64,000 nucleotides of DNA, from the NCBI RefSeq assembly GCF_009730915.1, contig NC_052478.1:10587552-10651551 (forward strand), given 5' to 3'. The number at the start of each line of letters is the position of its first letter. Positions within the stretch are counted from its first letter, which is position 1. The notes beneath the pieces were generated by a model. That model made no database searches. It saw nothing but the letters and a program-made list of their open reading frames with translations, and had not been told where the DNA came from. Both the position numbers and the translations under genes were made by a program. Below, piece by piece: positions 32,574-46,169 of the stretch. This stretch comes from Dioscorea cayenensis subsp. rotundata (taxonomy: Eukaryota; Streptophyta; Magnoliopsida; Dioscoreales; Dioscoreaceae).

Positions 32574-34860
32574 CTTAGGATTCCATTAGATAAAATCATG
32601 GACCACTTTATACAGTTTGAATTCATGTTAGATTAATATTATCACAAAGTTGATTCAGAATAGAATTCAAACTAATACATTTAAGACTTCCTAGTCAATT
32701 AGATGATGGCTAATCAATCATAAATCATAGAAGGATTAAGATAAGAATTAAATAAACAACCCAATATTATCAATGACGAGATATTAATTAAAAGTTCTCA
32801 TCACATTTAGTAAATCATATTTCATCACAATTCTATAAAAAAAAACTACATAGCTCATAAGAGCTTAAAATCGTTATTAAATAATTAGTGCACAAGGACA
32901 TCAAAATAAAAATAAAAATAAACATATAGAAAAAGGCTCTTGCTCAACATCACTATTTTATCAACGCCTTCACACTCTTTCTCTTTACTCAAAATCTCTC
33001 TAAATTGATGATAGATTGTAGATTCTAAGATGACTTCTTCCTTCAATAGCCAATTATTTTAATAGATAACTTGATGTTAAAATTAGAATTGAACATCTTA
33101 GATATTTTTTTTGTTAGTTTGAATCTTGCTATAGATTTGTTTCATGTATATCTTAGTGATTTGAAATTCAAATAAAGTAATTTTTTTTTTGTACAATCAA
33201 GCACATTATATAATTGTTGATACATTAGAAAGCTAGTATCTATGATTCTATCTATAACTTTGTTATTTATGAATTTCCCTACTTCAAATTGGTCTTATGA
33301 GCAAATCATTTGACACAATTCAACAATTGTTCATAAGACTGCAAGTCGGTCTTCTTTATTCCTTGTATTTCTCTCCCCCTTTATTTATCCTTCATTCATA
33401 CCTTCAAAATAGAGAAAAGAAAATTAGTTAAAATCTTAATTTATTCACTAACTCTTAAACATTAAATTTTAATAAAAATAATAAAAATGCAGTTTATTTA
33501 TCTTATGCACACACAAGAAATGTATTTTTACTATTTTTCTATGATAAACTAACCTTAAACTTAGAATCAAACTCTAATTGATACACAAACTTATGGGATT
33601 ATAGCTCTATGTCACAATGTTATCATAGACATTGCTATATAAAAAAAATTATCAACAAAATTCATAAGCTTGATAGCCTAATAAGCAATCTACTAGAAAT
33701 ATTTGCCGTGTAAGATTTTTAATATAATACGAAAAAGAGACATAGTTCCTCTTTAAACAAATATTTTAAAATCTTATTGTTAAAGTAAGAGCATCAAAAG
33801 TTAATTTCAAAATTACAAATATGCAACTATCATAATAGGTTTACAGTACACTTTTTCAACAAAAATTTTCAAAAGATTCCCTTTTAAAAGTAATAATAAT
33901 GGAGTCATAATAAATATTATATATAGAATCATAGATAAATATGCAAAAAGAACACAAAAAAAGAGGTTGTAAAAAAATCAAAACAAAATTCAGAAAATAA
34001 TTTTATAATTTTCAAAACTAGTTTCATAATTTACAAGTATCCTAAATTTGTGGTTTTACTGCAATAACCTCAAGTCAAAATATCAAAAATTCTATTTATT
34101 TATTTATTTATGTGGCCTAATTTATAATTTCAGAATATTATTATTTTACTAATAGCCATATGGGAAACTAATTTAATTTCTCAAAAGCATTTGTTGATAT
34201 ATGATCAATCCATTAAATTATGGATGAAACAAGGGAGCGCATGGCCCCCTTAATTTGGTTTTTTTTTTTCTTTAGAATAAATTTATATATAGTTTTTACA
34301 AACCCCTGATTTTTATAAATTATATATAGTTTAAATTTATTTATATAGTTTTCACAAATCCCTCTAGTTTTTTATAAATTAGTGTAAATGGTTCGAAAAA
34401 AATAAATTTTAAGAAAATATATTTGTAAAAAATCTATTATTTAGCCTCCTTTGGCCCCTTTAGTTTTTTTTTACTAGTTCCACTAATGGTATGTTTGGCA
34501 CTGGCAACAAAAAAAAATCCTAGCTCCATCACTACATTGAATGAATTAATTATATAACATGATTGATTTGGAGACTAAGATACGTTAAAAGTAGCTTTCA
34601 TTCCATTTTGGTAAAAAGGTCAATTAGTCAAAGTATCGAACATCAAATAGAAATAAATAATCATTTTTCCAATAATATATATACACCTAAAAAGCATTTC
34701 AAAATATATAAGATACAAATCAGGATATTTTTAGAAAAACATTACATAATTGCATGATCCATTTCCTTGGCAAAAATAATAATCAATTTATTTTCTCAAA
34801 AATAAATAAATAAAAAATTTAAAATTTTGTACTAACCTCAATTCAAAGGCCAAATTTATC
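32574..34860. other. AT-rich intergenic DNA, nothing recognised
   Basis: About 2.3 kb without a credible coding frame, tandem repeat or transposon end that I could identify. Short open frames lack known motifs and sit in poly-A/T-rich sequence. Confidence 0.7.
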
Positions 34861-35059
34861 AAATGTTGCTTGGTCTATTAGTATCGGGTCCCTTGTATAA
34901 AGTCCTCATTTTGGAAGGGTCCTGAGATCGACACTCTTGCAAGACGAGAGCAAAGTGTTGTTGTTAAGTTTGTAAGTGTGCTCCACATTTGTATCCATCC
35001 CTAATTTAAACTTTAAATGGAGGTGTTTGTCGCCTAGTGTCAAAAAAAAAAAAAAAAAC
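34860..35059 (+). mobile_element. Candidate tRNA-derived SINE
   Basis: An A-box-like TTGCTTGGTCTATTAGTA and a B-box-like GGTCCTGAGATCGACACTC lie about 60 bases apart. The element ends in a pure A run (35042-35059) after GTCGCCTAGTGTC. Promoter boxes plus an A tail in this size range fit a plant SINE. A target duplication was not resolved. Confidence 0.55.
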
Positions 35060-35614
35060 TCTCAAACTCATCAATTAGAGAAATATATAATAATATAGGT
35101 AATAAAATTAGCATTCTTCAAAGAAACAATGACTTAACTTCCGATTATCAAAACCCAAAAAGAACTTACTAAATCAAATCTAAAATTAAAAAGGCATTTA
35201 GTTCACAGAATGACAATGATGTCAATGGAACAAGAATGAAAATAAAAACTATATTTAATTGAAATGGTAGTTCATTAACAATGTAAAAAGTATAAAAAAA
35301 GAAATGTGATAAAATAACTTTTATACCCTGATGTAAATAAATAATATTATATGTAAAATAGCGTGTTTTAAATGATAACTATTTTTTTATCTATAAATGA
35401 TTTTGAATATTATTATTCACTTTGACTATTATAATTAAATAATTAAACTAAATATCTCCCATTAACTAATATTTATTGTTACTATTAACTGTTTAAATTA
35501 ATAAATGAAATTTCTAGAAATTCCCTAATTATAATTAAGATCACGATTAAATTTGACTTAAAAAAAAAAGAAACTAATGAACTTGCAATCCTCCCTAAGT
35601 AAAGTTACAATGAT

Positions 35615-35937
35615 CCCTACTACAGTAACCGGTGCAAGAATCTCCAGTTGTCTTGTGGTTATCTTTGCGGGCGCAAGGTAGCCCACAAGAAACCCGAGGC
35701 CTTACTACTTCTTCAACCCTTCGTGCTACAACGCATGCTATAGTGCTCTGCAACCCCTAAAACGTTGTTTTCGATGTAGATTTCTACCTAAATTGCGTTA
35801 TCGAGCTCTCTTGGCTTCTTGAAAGCATATAACACAAATAAAACTAATTTAACCACAAAAAGGGCATCGATCCAACAAAATTCAAATGAATAGTACATGT
35901 TTATATGTATACAATACATACATTTACGAGTTTATCA
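35615..35937 (-). repeat. Truncated 3' LTR
   Basis: It aligns with 42035-42334 at roughly 80% by eye, with an extra insert near 35660-35680. On the minus strand it begins TGATAAACTC, the expected TG start. The remaining LTR body is missing at 35615. Confidence 0.65.
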
Positions 35938-38705
35938 AAAATTTCTACACCTAAGCATTTACTTGTCCTTAAGCAAATAAACATGAAGAACATGGGCAAG
36001 ATGATAAGCAACTGAATGTATGACCTCAAGCTCAAAAGTAAAGAACTCCACAAGCACAAGTGAAATGAAATCAAGATGGTGAGTTGAATTGCAAGTAACC
36101 TAAAGATAGCCTTGTTTCGTCTAGAGTGCTTCCCATGAGTGTGTGCGAACTTCCTCCCTCGCTCTCCCTATTCACTCCATACACGATGACTACAGGCCTT
36201 AGAATTGCTAAAGACACCCTCAATGATCAATCAAGACCCTTTCGGTCCCTAAGTAAAACTCTAGCCTTTATGTGAATGCAAGATAGATTCCAGGGGATCA
36301 ATAGGTTTTTTTTTTTTAATTGTCCAACTAAGGTAGACCGAACAAAATTCTTACGGAGGAATGAGGATGCACATGTTGTTTAGCCACAAGAGCCACCCAA
36401 CTACTCGATTTATTACGAATCTACATAAACACATTCATACTTCACTAGCTGTTAGCCATTGTAAGCAAAGGAATACTGTTATAGATTTTTTTTTTCTTTT
36501 ACATCCTATCTCATGTCTCCTAGTCTACTACCTACCACAACTTCAATTAGGGCTAGATAAAAATGATAAGAGAACCAAAAATTCTTAAAAGGTCATTGAG
36601 GATAGCATTTAACAATCTAACGCTGACATCAAGGTAATGGGTTAGCCGGAATGTGCAAGGTTGAAGTTTTGTGACAAAAATGTGAAGAAAGCACTAGAGA
36701 AGAAATAAGATTTCCTTCAAGCACAAATAAGAATCACAACTCACATCTATAATTCTTTTCAAGCTAGGAAGTTCTCAACAAATTATCATGGTTATCAAAG
36801 GTAAATCAAGCATGCAATTGTATGAATTACCCCATCCCACACCTAAGCCATGCATTGCCCTCAATACACATAAATCAACAGCACATGGTGAATAAACGCA
36901 ATAAAAATACAAGGGGAGGGTATAAGGAAACTTTCTCAGTTCATCTATGATGATACGCACTTCACAACTCGAACACGGGATATAGTCGGTGCTATGTGGT
37001 GAGTCCAGATTCTAGGAGAGTTGTAGGATACATATCATTTCCTAGAATTCCTGCAAGGATAAAATGGGCTTATCACATCTCAAAATTTTCACAAAAAGGG
37101 GAGCAAACACACAAACAAACTAAGCTAAACAGAAATACGAAAACATGACTCCATGCAAGTTCTCTACTCAATCATTAACATGCTGTCCAAAACTCTATGT
37201 TGCAGGTGTTGTTGGGGTTCCCAGAAATGCCACAATTGTCAAACAAATTCAGTGAAATTACAGTTTAAAATCAATGTAGCAAAATCATTGTAACAAAATT
37301 ATTGTTCACAAGCCTTGCGGGCACAAGGTTGCTCCCAAATACTCTCGGGAAAGATTCACGGGGGCCCTTGCTGGTGCAAGGATACCTGCAAAGGCCTGAA
37401 AACACAAAAATTGGGCAGCATGCCCTTTGGAACTTTGGCAAAACTTATATACAAGGTTTGGAACACCAAAACACACAATAATTCACATCCAAACATCACC
37501 AAATCATTGGACAAAACCTAAAAATTTAAGGACAAGCATGGATTTAACTAGAACAAACAAACAGACAATCTAACAATCAAACAACAAGCATAGGAAAACA
37601 ACAACACAACAATCTAAAACACAACTAGAATACGAAAAATGCAAGAACATGAATTTAAAACTTGAGTTGCCTCCTAAAAAGCGCTTGTTTAACGTCATTA
37701 GCTCGACGTACCTCTTTCTTACCTCATGGAGGCTTGAAGACGGTGTGCTCATCCCGGCTACATGTGCCATAACAACTACCAATGAATGTGAAATATACCT
37801 GCAGAGATGGTGAAAATGTGGAGGGCATACATGAACTTCCTTTTGGCCTCCACGAGAATAGCTTTGGTCGGCGTTGTGCAATTTTAACTTTGGCAGATCT
37901 TTAGATGGTTTTAGCCTCCTCCCTGCTTCTTCTTTGGTCTCGACTAAATTTCCTTCGAGCTTCCTCAAAAATTGTTTAGGCCTTCAAGGGAATAGGTTAG
38001 GTTGAAAATTTTTCAAGCTTGGCATGGGTGGGTCCTTAGCTGGTGTAAACCTCCTACCCACATCTCTTTCCTCAACCATTGTCAATTTTTCCTTATTTAC
38101 CCACAAAATTGTTTGGGCCTCCAAGGAAATAGTTTTAGTTGGGACATGTCTAACCCCGGCACATGTGGGTCATCGGATGACTTCAACCTCCTACCCACAT
38201 CTTCAGTCATCCTAGATAGTTCTCTTTTGTGCTTGGTGTGTGGATTAGCTTCTATGCAAAGGGCTTGCCTAAGTGGTATTGGTGCCACTTTATCTTCTCT
38301 TTCAACCTCTAATACACCAAAGTTCTTTTCCACCTTCTTTTCACCATAGCTTTCTTCTTTTTCGTTGTTGTTTGTAGTTGGGGTTTCAACTGTAGGCTCA
38401 TGAATTGGTTGCTAGCTTATGAAGAGATGCTTGTACATTCAAAAGTGTGGCATGGATGACATCAAATCCGACTTTATATTTGGCGTCAAGTGTTTGAAGT
38501 TCAGTGGTAATGGCTTCAAATTTGATGTTGATGACTTGAAATTTTCTTTTACTGTTTATCATGAATTTTGCCAATACATCCTCAGTAGTAAATTGCCTTC
38601 TTTGTGGTTGTTCATACTGAGGACTTGGAGGGAAATTACATTGTTGCTCTTGAGGTGATCTTTGGGCTATAAATCTGTTGAGCCTCTCCTTAAGGGCATC
38701 TATAT

Positions 38706-40685
38706 CACTACAAGAAATTTACAGTTTTGCAACGGTCGAATCCATTGCAATTCTGTTGCAACTATACAATTTGTAATGGTTTTGCAACGGATTAATGACA
38801 TTGCTATTTTGCTCGTTGCAAATTTTTGCAATGAGAACTAATCTGTTGCAAAATGTTTGGAACGGATTGGTAACACTTTTGCAACGGATTAGCATTAGAT
38901 CAGTTGCAAATATATTATAAATTAGTAATGGAATTGTAATGGACTTGCAACCATTCCATTGCAAAATCTATTATAACTAGGTTGCAAATTTGTAAGGAAT
39001 TTGCAATAGATCTTTTGATCCCAGACAAATCCATTGCAAATGTGTTACAAATTAGCAATAGATTTGCAACGGGTTTTCCCAAATATGTGCCAACTCTTTG
39101 CAAAGAGGTTGCAAACGGCTTTTCCCAAATATATGCCAATTCTTTGCAAAGAGGTTGCAAATTTGCAACAACTTTGCAATGGATCCATAACAAGTCCATA
39201 AACAAATTAGGGTCATTTTTATTCTTATTTTAGATTTTGGTTTTATTTATTTATTTAATTTTGGGGTGAATCATTATCATTTTTATTTATTAATTGATTT
39301 TTTAATTGTATAAATAATTCATTTGATATATATAATATATTTAAAACTATAATTTTCTAGGAAACTTTTTTGTAAGATTTTATATGTCTTGGGTTTTATT
39401 GGATTTGTTTTTTGTTTTTTTAATTATTTTTTAATAAATTTCTAAGTTAAAAAAAATAATTAAAATTATTTTGGCATGTTCTTTTGGACTAAAGTGTATT
39501 ATTTGCACTTTAAATTTTTTGGTAACCAGCATGCCTTGTTGGTGTAGATGCACTTAATTTTTTTTTTATTAAAGCATAACGAGTGGTGATGATATATATG
39601 TCGCTTAAAGAATATATATATATATATATATGAAAAAGTTTAAATTTTTCAAAATTAAAAATGGATTTTTTAATTTACATATATTTTTTTAAAATTTATA
39701 TTTTTGGTTATACACCATCATAAATTACTTGTGCATGTTTATAAAGATTTGCGATGAGTAATAAAATAAAAAATCTAATTTAATTTTTTTAAGAGTAAAA
39801 TGAGATTTTATTTGGCTTTCTTAATAATTCTCAAAAACATAAAGTATATACAGTTAACATTGAGTTGTACAAGAATATGACTAAATACGATTTCTACTTT
39901 CACTAATTCAATAATGATTGAATATATTAAGGAAAATACGGAAATAGTTATGGGACTAATAACCAAATTTAATACTTAATTATGAAAATACTCATGTGAT
40001 TATTATTTTAATATATATATATATATCTTAAATTTATCAATTTTTGAAAAAAAAAAATGAAATAACTTACTATTCTATATTATCATTAATTAAATTTAGA
40101 ATATCGTAGTAGGTATATTTATATATATCAAAAGACGGTATTGTAAGGCATCATCATTATATCCAAATTTTGACATAAAGTACATTTAATAACTCTAAAA
40201 ATTATATAATATAAACAAAAAAAATTTAAAAATCATATAAATTAAAATCCGTAGTAACCTTATTACAATTTTGTTGCAACTTTGTAATGTCATAAGTCCA
40301 TTGAAAGTATTGTTACAAATTTGCAATGGAACTTTGCAATGGAATCATTATGTTGTAAATTCTTGTTTCAAAATTGTAATGCCTTTGTATACATTATCAG
40401 TCCGTTGCAAAGTCATTGCAAAATTTTTCCCGCATACTTCCCTCGATATTTTTGTAACGGAAATTTATGTCATTGCCAATCCGTGGCAAACCTGCCCCAA
40501 AATAAGTTGCAAATCCGTTTCAAAATCACTATCACTACTTTTGCAACAAATATTTTAACCCGTTGCAAAAGCAATTGCAAATATTCAATGACATTGCAAA
40601 GCTGTTCCAAGTCTGTTGCAATTTTGCAACAGAATTCATCAGTTGCAAATATCCGTTTCAAACCTGTAATTTTTTTTTTGTAGTG
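38706..40685. mobile_element. CACTA-type transposon, 1980 bp, non-autonomous
   Basis: It starts CACTACAAGAAA and ends TTTTGTAGTG, the defining CACTA terminal repeats. Flanks are TAT at 38703-38705 and 40686-40688, matching the usual 3-bp duplication. Both ends carry many subterminal copies of TTGCAACGG and TTGCAAAT in both orientations (38720-39200 and 40260-40670), where CACTA transposases bind. The middle is AT-rich and holds no transposase. It is inserted in the LTR element. Confidence 0.92.
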
Positions 40686-40903
40686 TATTGTAGCGGCCAA
40701 AGCAAAATTTGAATGATTTAAAGTCAAATCTCCTTGCATTTCTCAAGAATATTGTACCTCGCACAAAAAAAAAGAAGAAAGAAAACACAAAGAACAAAGT
40801 CAAATAGAGCAAAACAAGAGAAAGAAAATAAATAAAAAAATGTACAATAAGAAAAAAATGGCCAGAACAATAGACTACAGATTTTTCTAGTATCCCTTGT
40901 GTC

Positions 40904-40921
40904 ACAGGCAACTGTGCCAAA
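40904..40921 (-). other. Primer-binding-site-like sequence of the LTR element
   Basis: On the minus strand TTGGCACAGTTGCCTGTG follows the LTR end CTCATCA after a few bases. It resembles the TTGGCGCCGTTGCC region found after the LTR in many plant gypsy elements. Confidence 0.5.
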
Positions 40922-40925
40922 AATT

Positions 40926-42334
40926 TGATGAGTCACCAGCAAGTTCACAAGGCCGTATTCCACAGCAAGTTCACCAGCAAGTTCACCAGCAACTAATACC
41001 CTGAGTGTAACACAGGGGTCGTATTCCACGGGGCCAAGGAGCTACTATTACTCCTTTTTCGTGTATTTCCTAGCCTAACACTTTAAATGAAGGACAATAA
41101 TTACAAAAAGAGAAAGAAGATAACTAACATAAAAGTCAAACCACTACTACACATAATTAACAATCAAGGGAAGATCAAACAAAAGAAGGGGTGATTTGAA
41201 CAAAGAATCCCCCTAGGGTTGACATTAAGCCCTAAATTATGGATGATGTGTTGTGATGGTAGTTTGGACTAAGAGACTCCTAAAGTAGGTTAACCCCGAA
41301 TCTTAAGGTGATTAACCCCTAATTCCATACAAGTATTGGTTCGGAATCTCTTCCGATCAAATCCTCCTATGATTGCATTAAGTGTTGGAAAATCTCTAAT
41401 TAGGTCAAACTCAATACCTGGGTCCGATCCTAATGATTGGAGGGGTACAAAACACCCGAATCCTTTGATGTATTCATACATGGATCCCTTTCAAGCTAAG
41501 TGAGTCTAATACAAGGGTGCATCATGTGCTCCTAGCACAAATTAAAATTTGAACCACAGAGTTCTCATGCAATCCAAAACAATCAAGAACACATAGCAAG
41601 AACCACCAAACTACAAGATTCTGTAAAAGAAAAACAACATCCAACAATACATCAACAAAGATGATCATCCAAAATTACAACAAAACAACCCTAGAGTTCA
41701 TCATGTCCAAACCACAAATAAGTTAGTGCCTCATGAAAGAGGAGCACTCATACAACTCCAAGGAACAACAAATAAGAAAAGAAGCATGAAATACTCCCTC
41801 TAGTTTCGGATTCTCATAGATGAATGAAGATCTTGAAAGTTTGCCGAGATCTCTCCTCAAACGACGCTTTGATGCCTTGGATCTTCCCCTATCTCCTCCT
41901 CCAACGTTTGCCTTTCTCTTGGTGAAGCTTGCATAGTAGATCACCGGAAAATGGCCCAAAGAAAAGTGGGGCGGCGGCCCAAGAGGCCAAAGAACAGAAT
42001 ATCGCTTTTTTGATGCCCTAGAAATAACTTAAAACCCTGCTACAATAACCGGTGCAAGAATCTCCAGTTGTCTTGTTGGCGCAAGGTAGCCCACAAGGAG
42101 AACCCAAGGCCTTACTACTTCTCCAAACCTTCATGCTACAGTGCTCGAAGCCCTAAAATGTCATTTTCAATGTGATTTCTTCCTATATTGCGTTGTCGAG
42201 CTTGCCTTGGTTTCTTTAAAGCCTGTAACACAAATAAAACCAATTAACCATAAAAAGGGCATCAATCTAACAAAATACAAAATGAATAGTACCAAACTTA
42301 TACGTATAAAATACATACATTTAGGTACTTATTA
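40926..42334 (-). repeat. 5' LTR of the gypsy-like element
   Basis: Its limits are the TGATGAG start on the plus strand and the end of similarity to the left LTR. The triplicate wording AAGTTCACCAGC occurs at about 40966-40992. Weak frames at 41290-41481 and 41723-41959 have no motif and are not called genes. Confidence 0.6.
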
Positions 42335-42696
42335 ATTTTTCTTCTCTCCTTTAATTTTGATTGTTTGTGAGTTCATTTCTCAATTTTGATTGTTTGTGAG
42401 TTCGTTTCTCAACACTTCTCTTCATATAATAATAAATGTTAGCTATTGTGATTTATCTATTTTTATTTAAAAGTTAAAAAAAAAAACTCAATACGTAGTT
42501 CTGTTCCTACACAAGATATATGTATTCAAAACAGAAATCAAACAGCAAGAAACATAAATCAAACACCTTGCTGTTGATGGAGGAGATCTACGGTAAGTGA
42601 ACTTGTCTGGTTCTTCCAACAGGCAAGCCACTTGTTTTTTAACTGTTTGTACAATGAAAAACTATATTTTATAGAATTTAGGGTGTTGGGTGTATG

Positions 42697-42700
<4 letters not shown>

Positions 42701-42746
<46 letters not shown>
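42701..42746. repeat. (TA)n microsatellite
   Basis: An uninterrupted TA run of about 46 bp. Bases 42335-42700 are AT-rich with a 30-bp direct repeat around TTTTGATTGTTTGTGAGTTC (42353-42410) and no gene. Confidence 0.9.
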
Positions 42747-42749
<3 letters not shown>

Positions 42750-42814
42750 AATTTTGCACAGTGCACAAAACCAGAGACTTCCCTGGTTCTAGAACCAGGG
42801 AAGATGACTTCAGT

Positions 42815-43050
42815 TTAAAGAGGCACTTGTTATGGAGAAAAACACTCATTGAAATAATTAGGCATTTCTCTTATAGGGATATTGTTGGAGTGATGAATGT
42901 CATGACTCACAATAACGGATTGAAGGAATTTGAGACCGGTGATCTGCTCAAGAACACTTGCAGAGATCATGTATATATGAATAGTTCATCAAAATTCACC
43001 TCCTTGAAGAAAACAATATTGGATAGATCATAGTTGAACTAGTTCCTTGA
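42815..43050 (-). pseudogene. PGIP relic A
   Basis: The plus-strand wording GGCACTTGTTATGGAGAAAA...CACTCATTGAAA matches the 3' end of the intact PGIP gene at 46196-46242. TAGATCATAGTTGAACTAGT matches 46398-46420. The order and orientation are as in the gene, but the intervening sequence has diverged and shows several stops. It is a decayed minus-strand copy of the gene's 3' third. Confidence 0.65.
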
Positions 43051-43284
43051 TATACATTTATCCTTTGTGTAGTTTTTAATTAGGCATTCAGTCTATGTTT
43101 TCGGTTCTAGTAGCGTTATTTACTTTTATGACTTTCTTTTTAACTTGTCTTCTTTTTTGTAACTAATACCAATAAGTTTAATTAATTCAAACTCCTACAT
43201 TAATCAGATCTTATAAGACATGCTCATACTGCCCAAATATTACAAGATGTACCTCAAGGCTTAGAACAACCACTTCATGACTTG

Positions 43285-43600
43285 CATATGGAGGGAGAGG
43301 AGGTCCACAAGGGTATTTCTTATGGATAACAATATACTCATCATGGAAAAAATCATGCATAGACTGCCAAAGAGGAACCATTGAGATTGTTGTGGGAGGG
43401 ATGATGTATATGGGAGTCTTGACCTGTTTCTTTCCTAAGAGAGTCTCCGGGATGGCTCCAGTGAGCTAGTTTCGACTAACATCTCTAGAAAGAATGTTCT
43501 GGGGCTGTGGAGATTGGGAGGCTTGTGAAGACGTACGGGATAGTAGGTGAGAGTTTTAATGTCACCGATGGCATCGGTGATAGGTTGCTTAAATCAGTTA
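43285..43600 (-). pseudogene. PGIP relic B
   Basis: Three blocks match the intact gene in order: 43297-43345 to 46190-46243 (C-terminal end), 43393-43488 to 46553-46660 (middle LRRs, shared GAGAGTCTC-GG-ATGG), and 43508-43570 to 46843-46915 (GGGCTGTGGAGATTGGG...CTTGTGAAGACG). The internal gaps show deletions. It cannot encode a protein. Confidence 0.75.
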
Positions 43601-43786
43601 GAATTACCGAAAGTTATTGTGCCAAAGGCCATTGAGCACTTTGAGATCATCATTCTTTGCATGCTATGGAGATATGGAGAAATGGAGAAGAATGAAATGG
43701 ATCTCATGAGGGATATGCTTAGTTTTGGCACTGAAATCATTGTGATTATATATATGAAGAAAGGGATAGAATATGATAGTTCTGTT

Positions 43787-43817
<31 letters not shown>

Positions 43818-46169
43818 TATATAGCTTGTTTGTGTTCAGTGATTCAGTGCAGAATCATGAACCATCATAAGGCATGCATGTTCATGGTGGCTATGAGTTA
43901 TTGTCCTTTTTCCTTGCAATTGAATCAAGTTGGATGGTGACAAGCCACTTGTGCTTGTTCCATCATTGTTCGATCTTTTCTACCAGCCCTGCAATATGGC
44001 ATTTTAATTTGTATGCAAATGGATGAGATTGGCATCCTCCTCTTAATAAAACATCACTTAAATCAATTGAAAGGAAAGTTATGAAATGTGGGGGCACTGG
44101 TTGTTATACTATTTTGACCATATATATTCACATCCATTCCAAATCGTACAACCTGCAGAAAGCCATCAGAAGGTTCCCACTTGACTTTATCACTTCTCCT
44201 TATCCATTAATTTTTAGAAATAAGTTCAAATTATGGAACTCTATGAGATGCGGGCTTATAGATAATTAATAGTGTATCTTTGGAAGTAATGGTTTATTTA
44301 GAGAAAACTCATTAGATTTGCTAATAACGAGAAAGATGATCCATGCATCCCAACTTGCTTCCTTGAATTTGAAGAGTATAACTTCTTTGAATTCAATGAT
44401 GCAGTGCTGATTGCTGAATAATATGGACCATGAATAAGAACATGTTCATGGCGGCTATCTGGAGTTATTTGTCATTAAGATTCCTCCTGCTTTTAGCTGT
44501 AGAGTGTGTGCAATGGCAGCAAGTTGGGATGGTAAGCAAGCCAGCTGTTTTTTAAACTTTTTGCATTCATATATCCATTTCAAATATGCTGTTTGTTTTA
44601 TGGTCCAATGTGGACAGATATGAAGTGTGTGGTGGAAATTAATTTCATTGCTTTGGCCCTGAAATTATTTAATTGTCAAAGGAGTCAAAATCATACAAAT
44701 ACTAGAAAGCTATTAAGAAGGTCCGCTACTACTCTTTCTTTAGAGAGGAATTCAGGTTATGAATTAAACCGTTTGAAAGCTTAGCATAAGTAGGGGTTGT
44801 CCCTTTCCATAAGCGGTTGTGGTCCCTCCTCGCAAGAGCAATTATTTAGTTTTTGGTTTGAGAGAAATAAATGCATTTTCAATTTTAGAGCACTCACATT
44901 ATTTTTTTTATTGTTAAAATCAATAACATATTTTTTTTTTCTATAATTCTTGAAGTCAAAAGACAGATACTAAAGAATTCGTCCATTACAATAAAAAAAA
45001 TATATATTCAATTTTAAGAGTTTTCTTCATGAGATAAGTGTGACTTTGACACTGATTCCAATGTTGTCACTGTTTAAAACCTAATCTGATCATGTTCGGC
45101 GAAGATTTTTTCTACATTTAGAAGGTATTTATATTTTTTTATTATTCTATTATATCCACGTCCTTCAATGAACTTTTGTCATATTCTTATTACTATTAGT
45201 CTGTACCTACTATATATATTTATTTTTTCTTTTAGTTCCGAATTCTCTATATTCATATGTTTAGATTTTAATAATTTTATGGTTTATCTACGGTATTAAA
45301 TATATATATAATAAAGAAAAAATATGCCATTGCGTGGAAGGCTTGGTTAAGAGTATATATTTAATTTATCATGGTATTCATTTTTATTTTTAAAATTTTC
45401 TATTTGTTTTTATTTTTATGCATTAAAAATATGCCATTTGAATAATATTAGGATAACATATGAAAGACATGATTATTTTAGTGGTATATTTTTACATAGT
45501 TATCATCTTAGCATCTTGGAAAGTTATTTTAACAATTAAAAAAATAATTTTAAAAATAAATAAAATAAAATAAAATAAAATATCTATATGTTTACACTAC
45601 AGGAGAATATTTCAAACAAGAGAAATAAAACGTTTGACTTTCATGCATTCATGCAGGATCCCCTTTAACGTGTGATTAAATCATTTCTTAGTTTGTTTTG
45701 TTTTTTTAAAAAAAAAAATTGGATAAATCATATCTTAGTTTATTCAAGTTAAAAAAAAACTATATAAATAAAAATAAGAAATACGCAAACCTAATTAAAT
45801 ATTTTAAAATATATCGTTTATTCCTATCAAGAATTCGGTGCCAACTTTTTGAAAGAATCTCATTGCATGCATGGCTAATGGTCTTGGACCCACCAAATAT
45901 AGCATAGTAGTGAGGTGAGAGTTCCATTGACTTCAAAGAATAGTCAAAATAAACACAACCAATTGAGGAAAGCCAACAACCCAAACGTGTTTAGAATCCC
46001 ATTAAGTTTTTAAAGATCTCATGATGCAACTAATAAAACCACTGAAAGCAAAGTTTTATTTATTCCCAAAAACAAACACAACATAGAACATAGAACATAG
46101 AACATAGAACATAGAACATAGAACATACAATTAATTAACTAGTAGTACGTATATATAACATGCAGCATT
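43600..46169. other. Intergenic DNA between the PGIP relics and the PGIP gene
   Basis: No credible gene. Short TG/TA runs lie at 43788-43819. A duplicated segment links 43850-43910 (ATGTTCATGGTGGCTATGAG) with 44437-44475 (ATGTTCATGGCGGCTATCTG). GCAAGCCA...TTGTTTTTTAACT-type wording near 42622-42650 recurs at 44535-44565. The unit ATAGAAC is repeated about six times at 46081-46130. Confidence 0.6.

Larger units (their letters stand above)
35615..42334 (-). mobile_element. Non-autonomous LTR retroelement, gypsy-like, 3' LTR truncated
   Basis: Bases 35615-35937 and 42035-42334 are copies of one LTR segment, from CGGTGCAAGAATCTCC to the end near CATACATTTA. On the minus strand a full 5' LTR appears to run from about 42334 to 40926 and to end CTCATCA. 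A primer-site-like TTGGCACAGTTGCC follows directly. Next to the left LTR, the minus strand has a purine-rich tract resembling the polypurine tract. The ~5-kb interior has no gag or pol: frames at 37570-37968 and 38002-38349 have no enzymatic motif. It resembles large retrotransposon derivatives of the gypsy Tat/Ogre kind; that assignment is an inference. A CACTA element sits inside it. Confidence 0.65.

Noticed and set aside
37570-37968. 132-codon minus-strand frame in the LTR element interior.
   Set aside because: It lacks gag, protease or other domain motifs, and sits in a degenerate repeat. It may be a relic but I cannot support a gene.
38720-40670. CRISPR-like or satellite array because of repeated TTGCAACGG words.
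   Set aside because: The spacing is irregular and both orientations occur, as expected for CACTA subterminal repeats; CRISPR arrays do not occur in plant nuclei.
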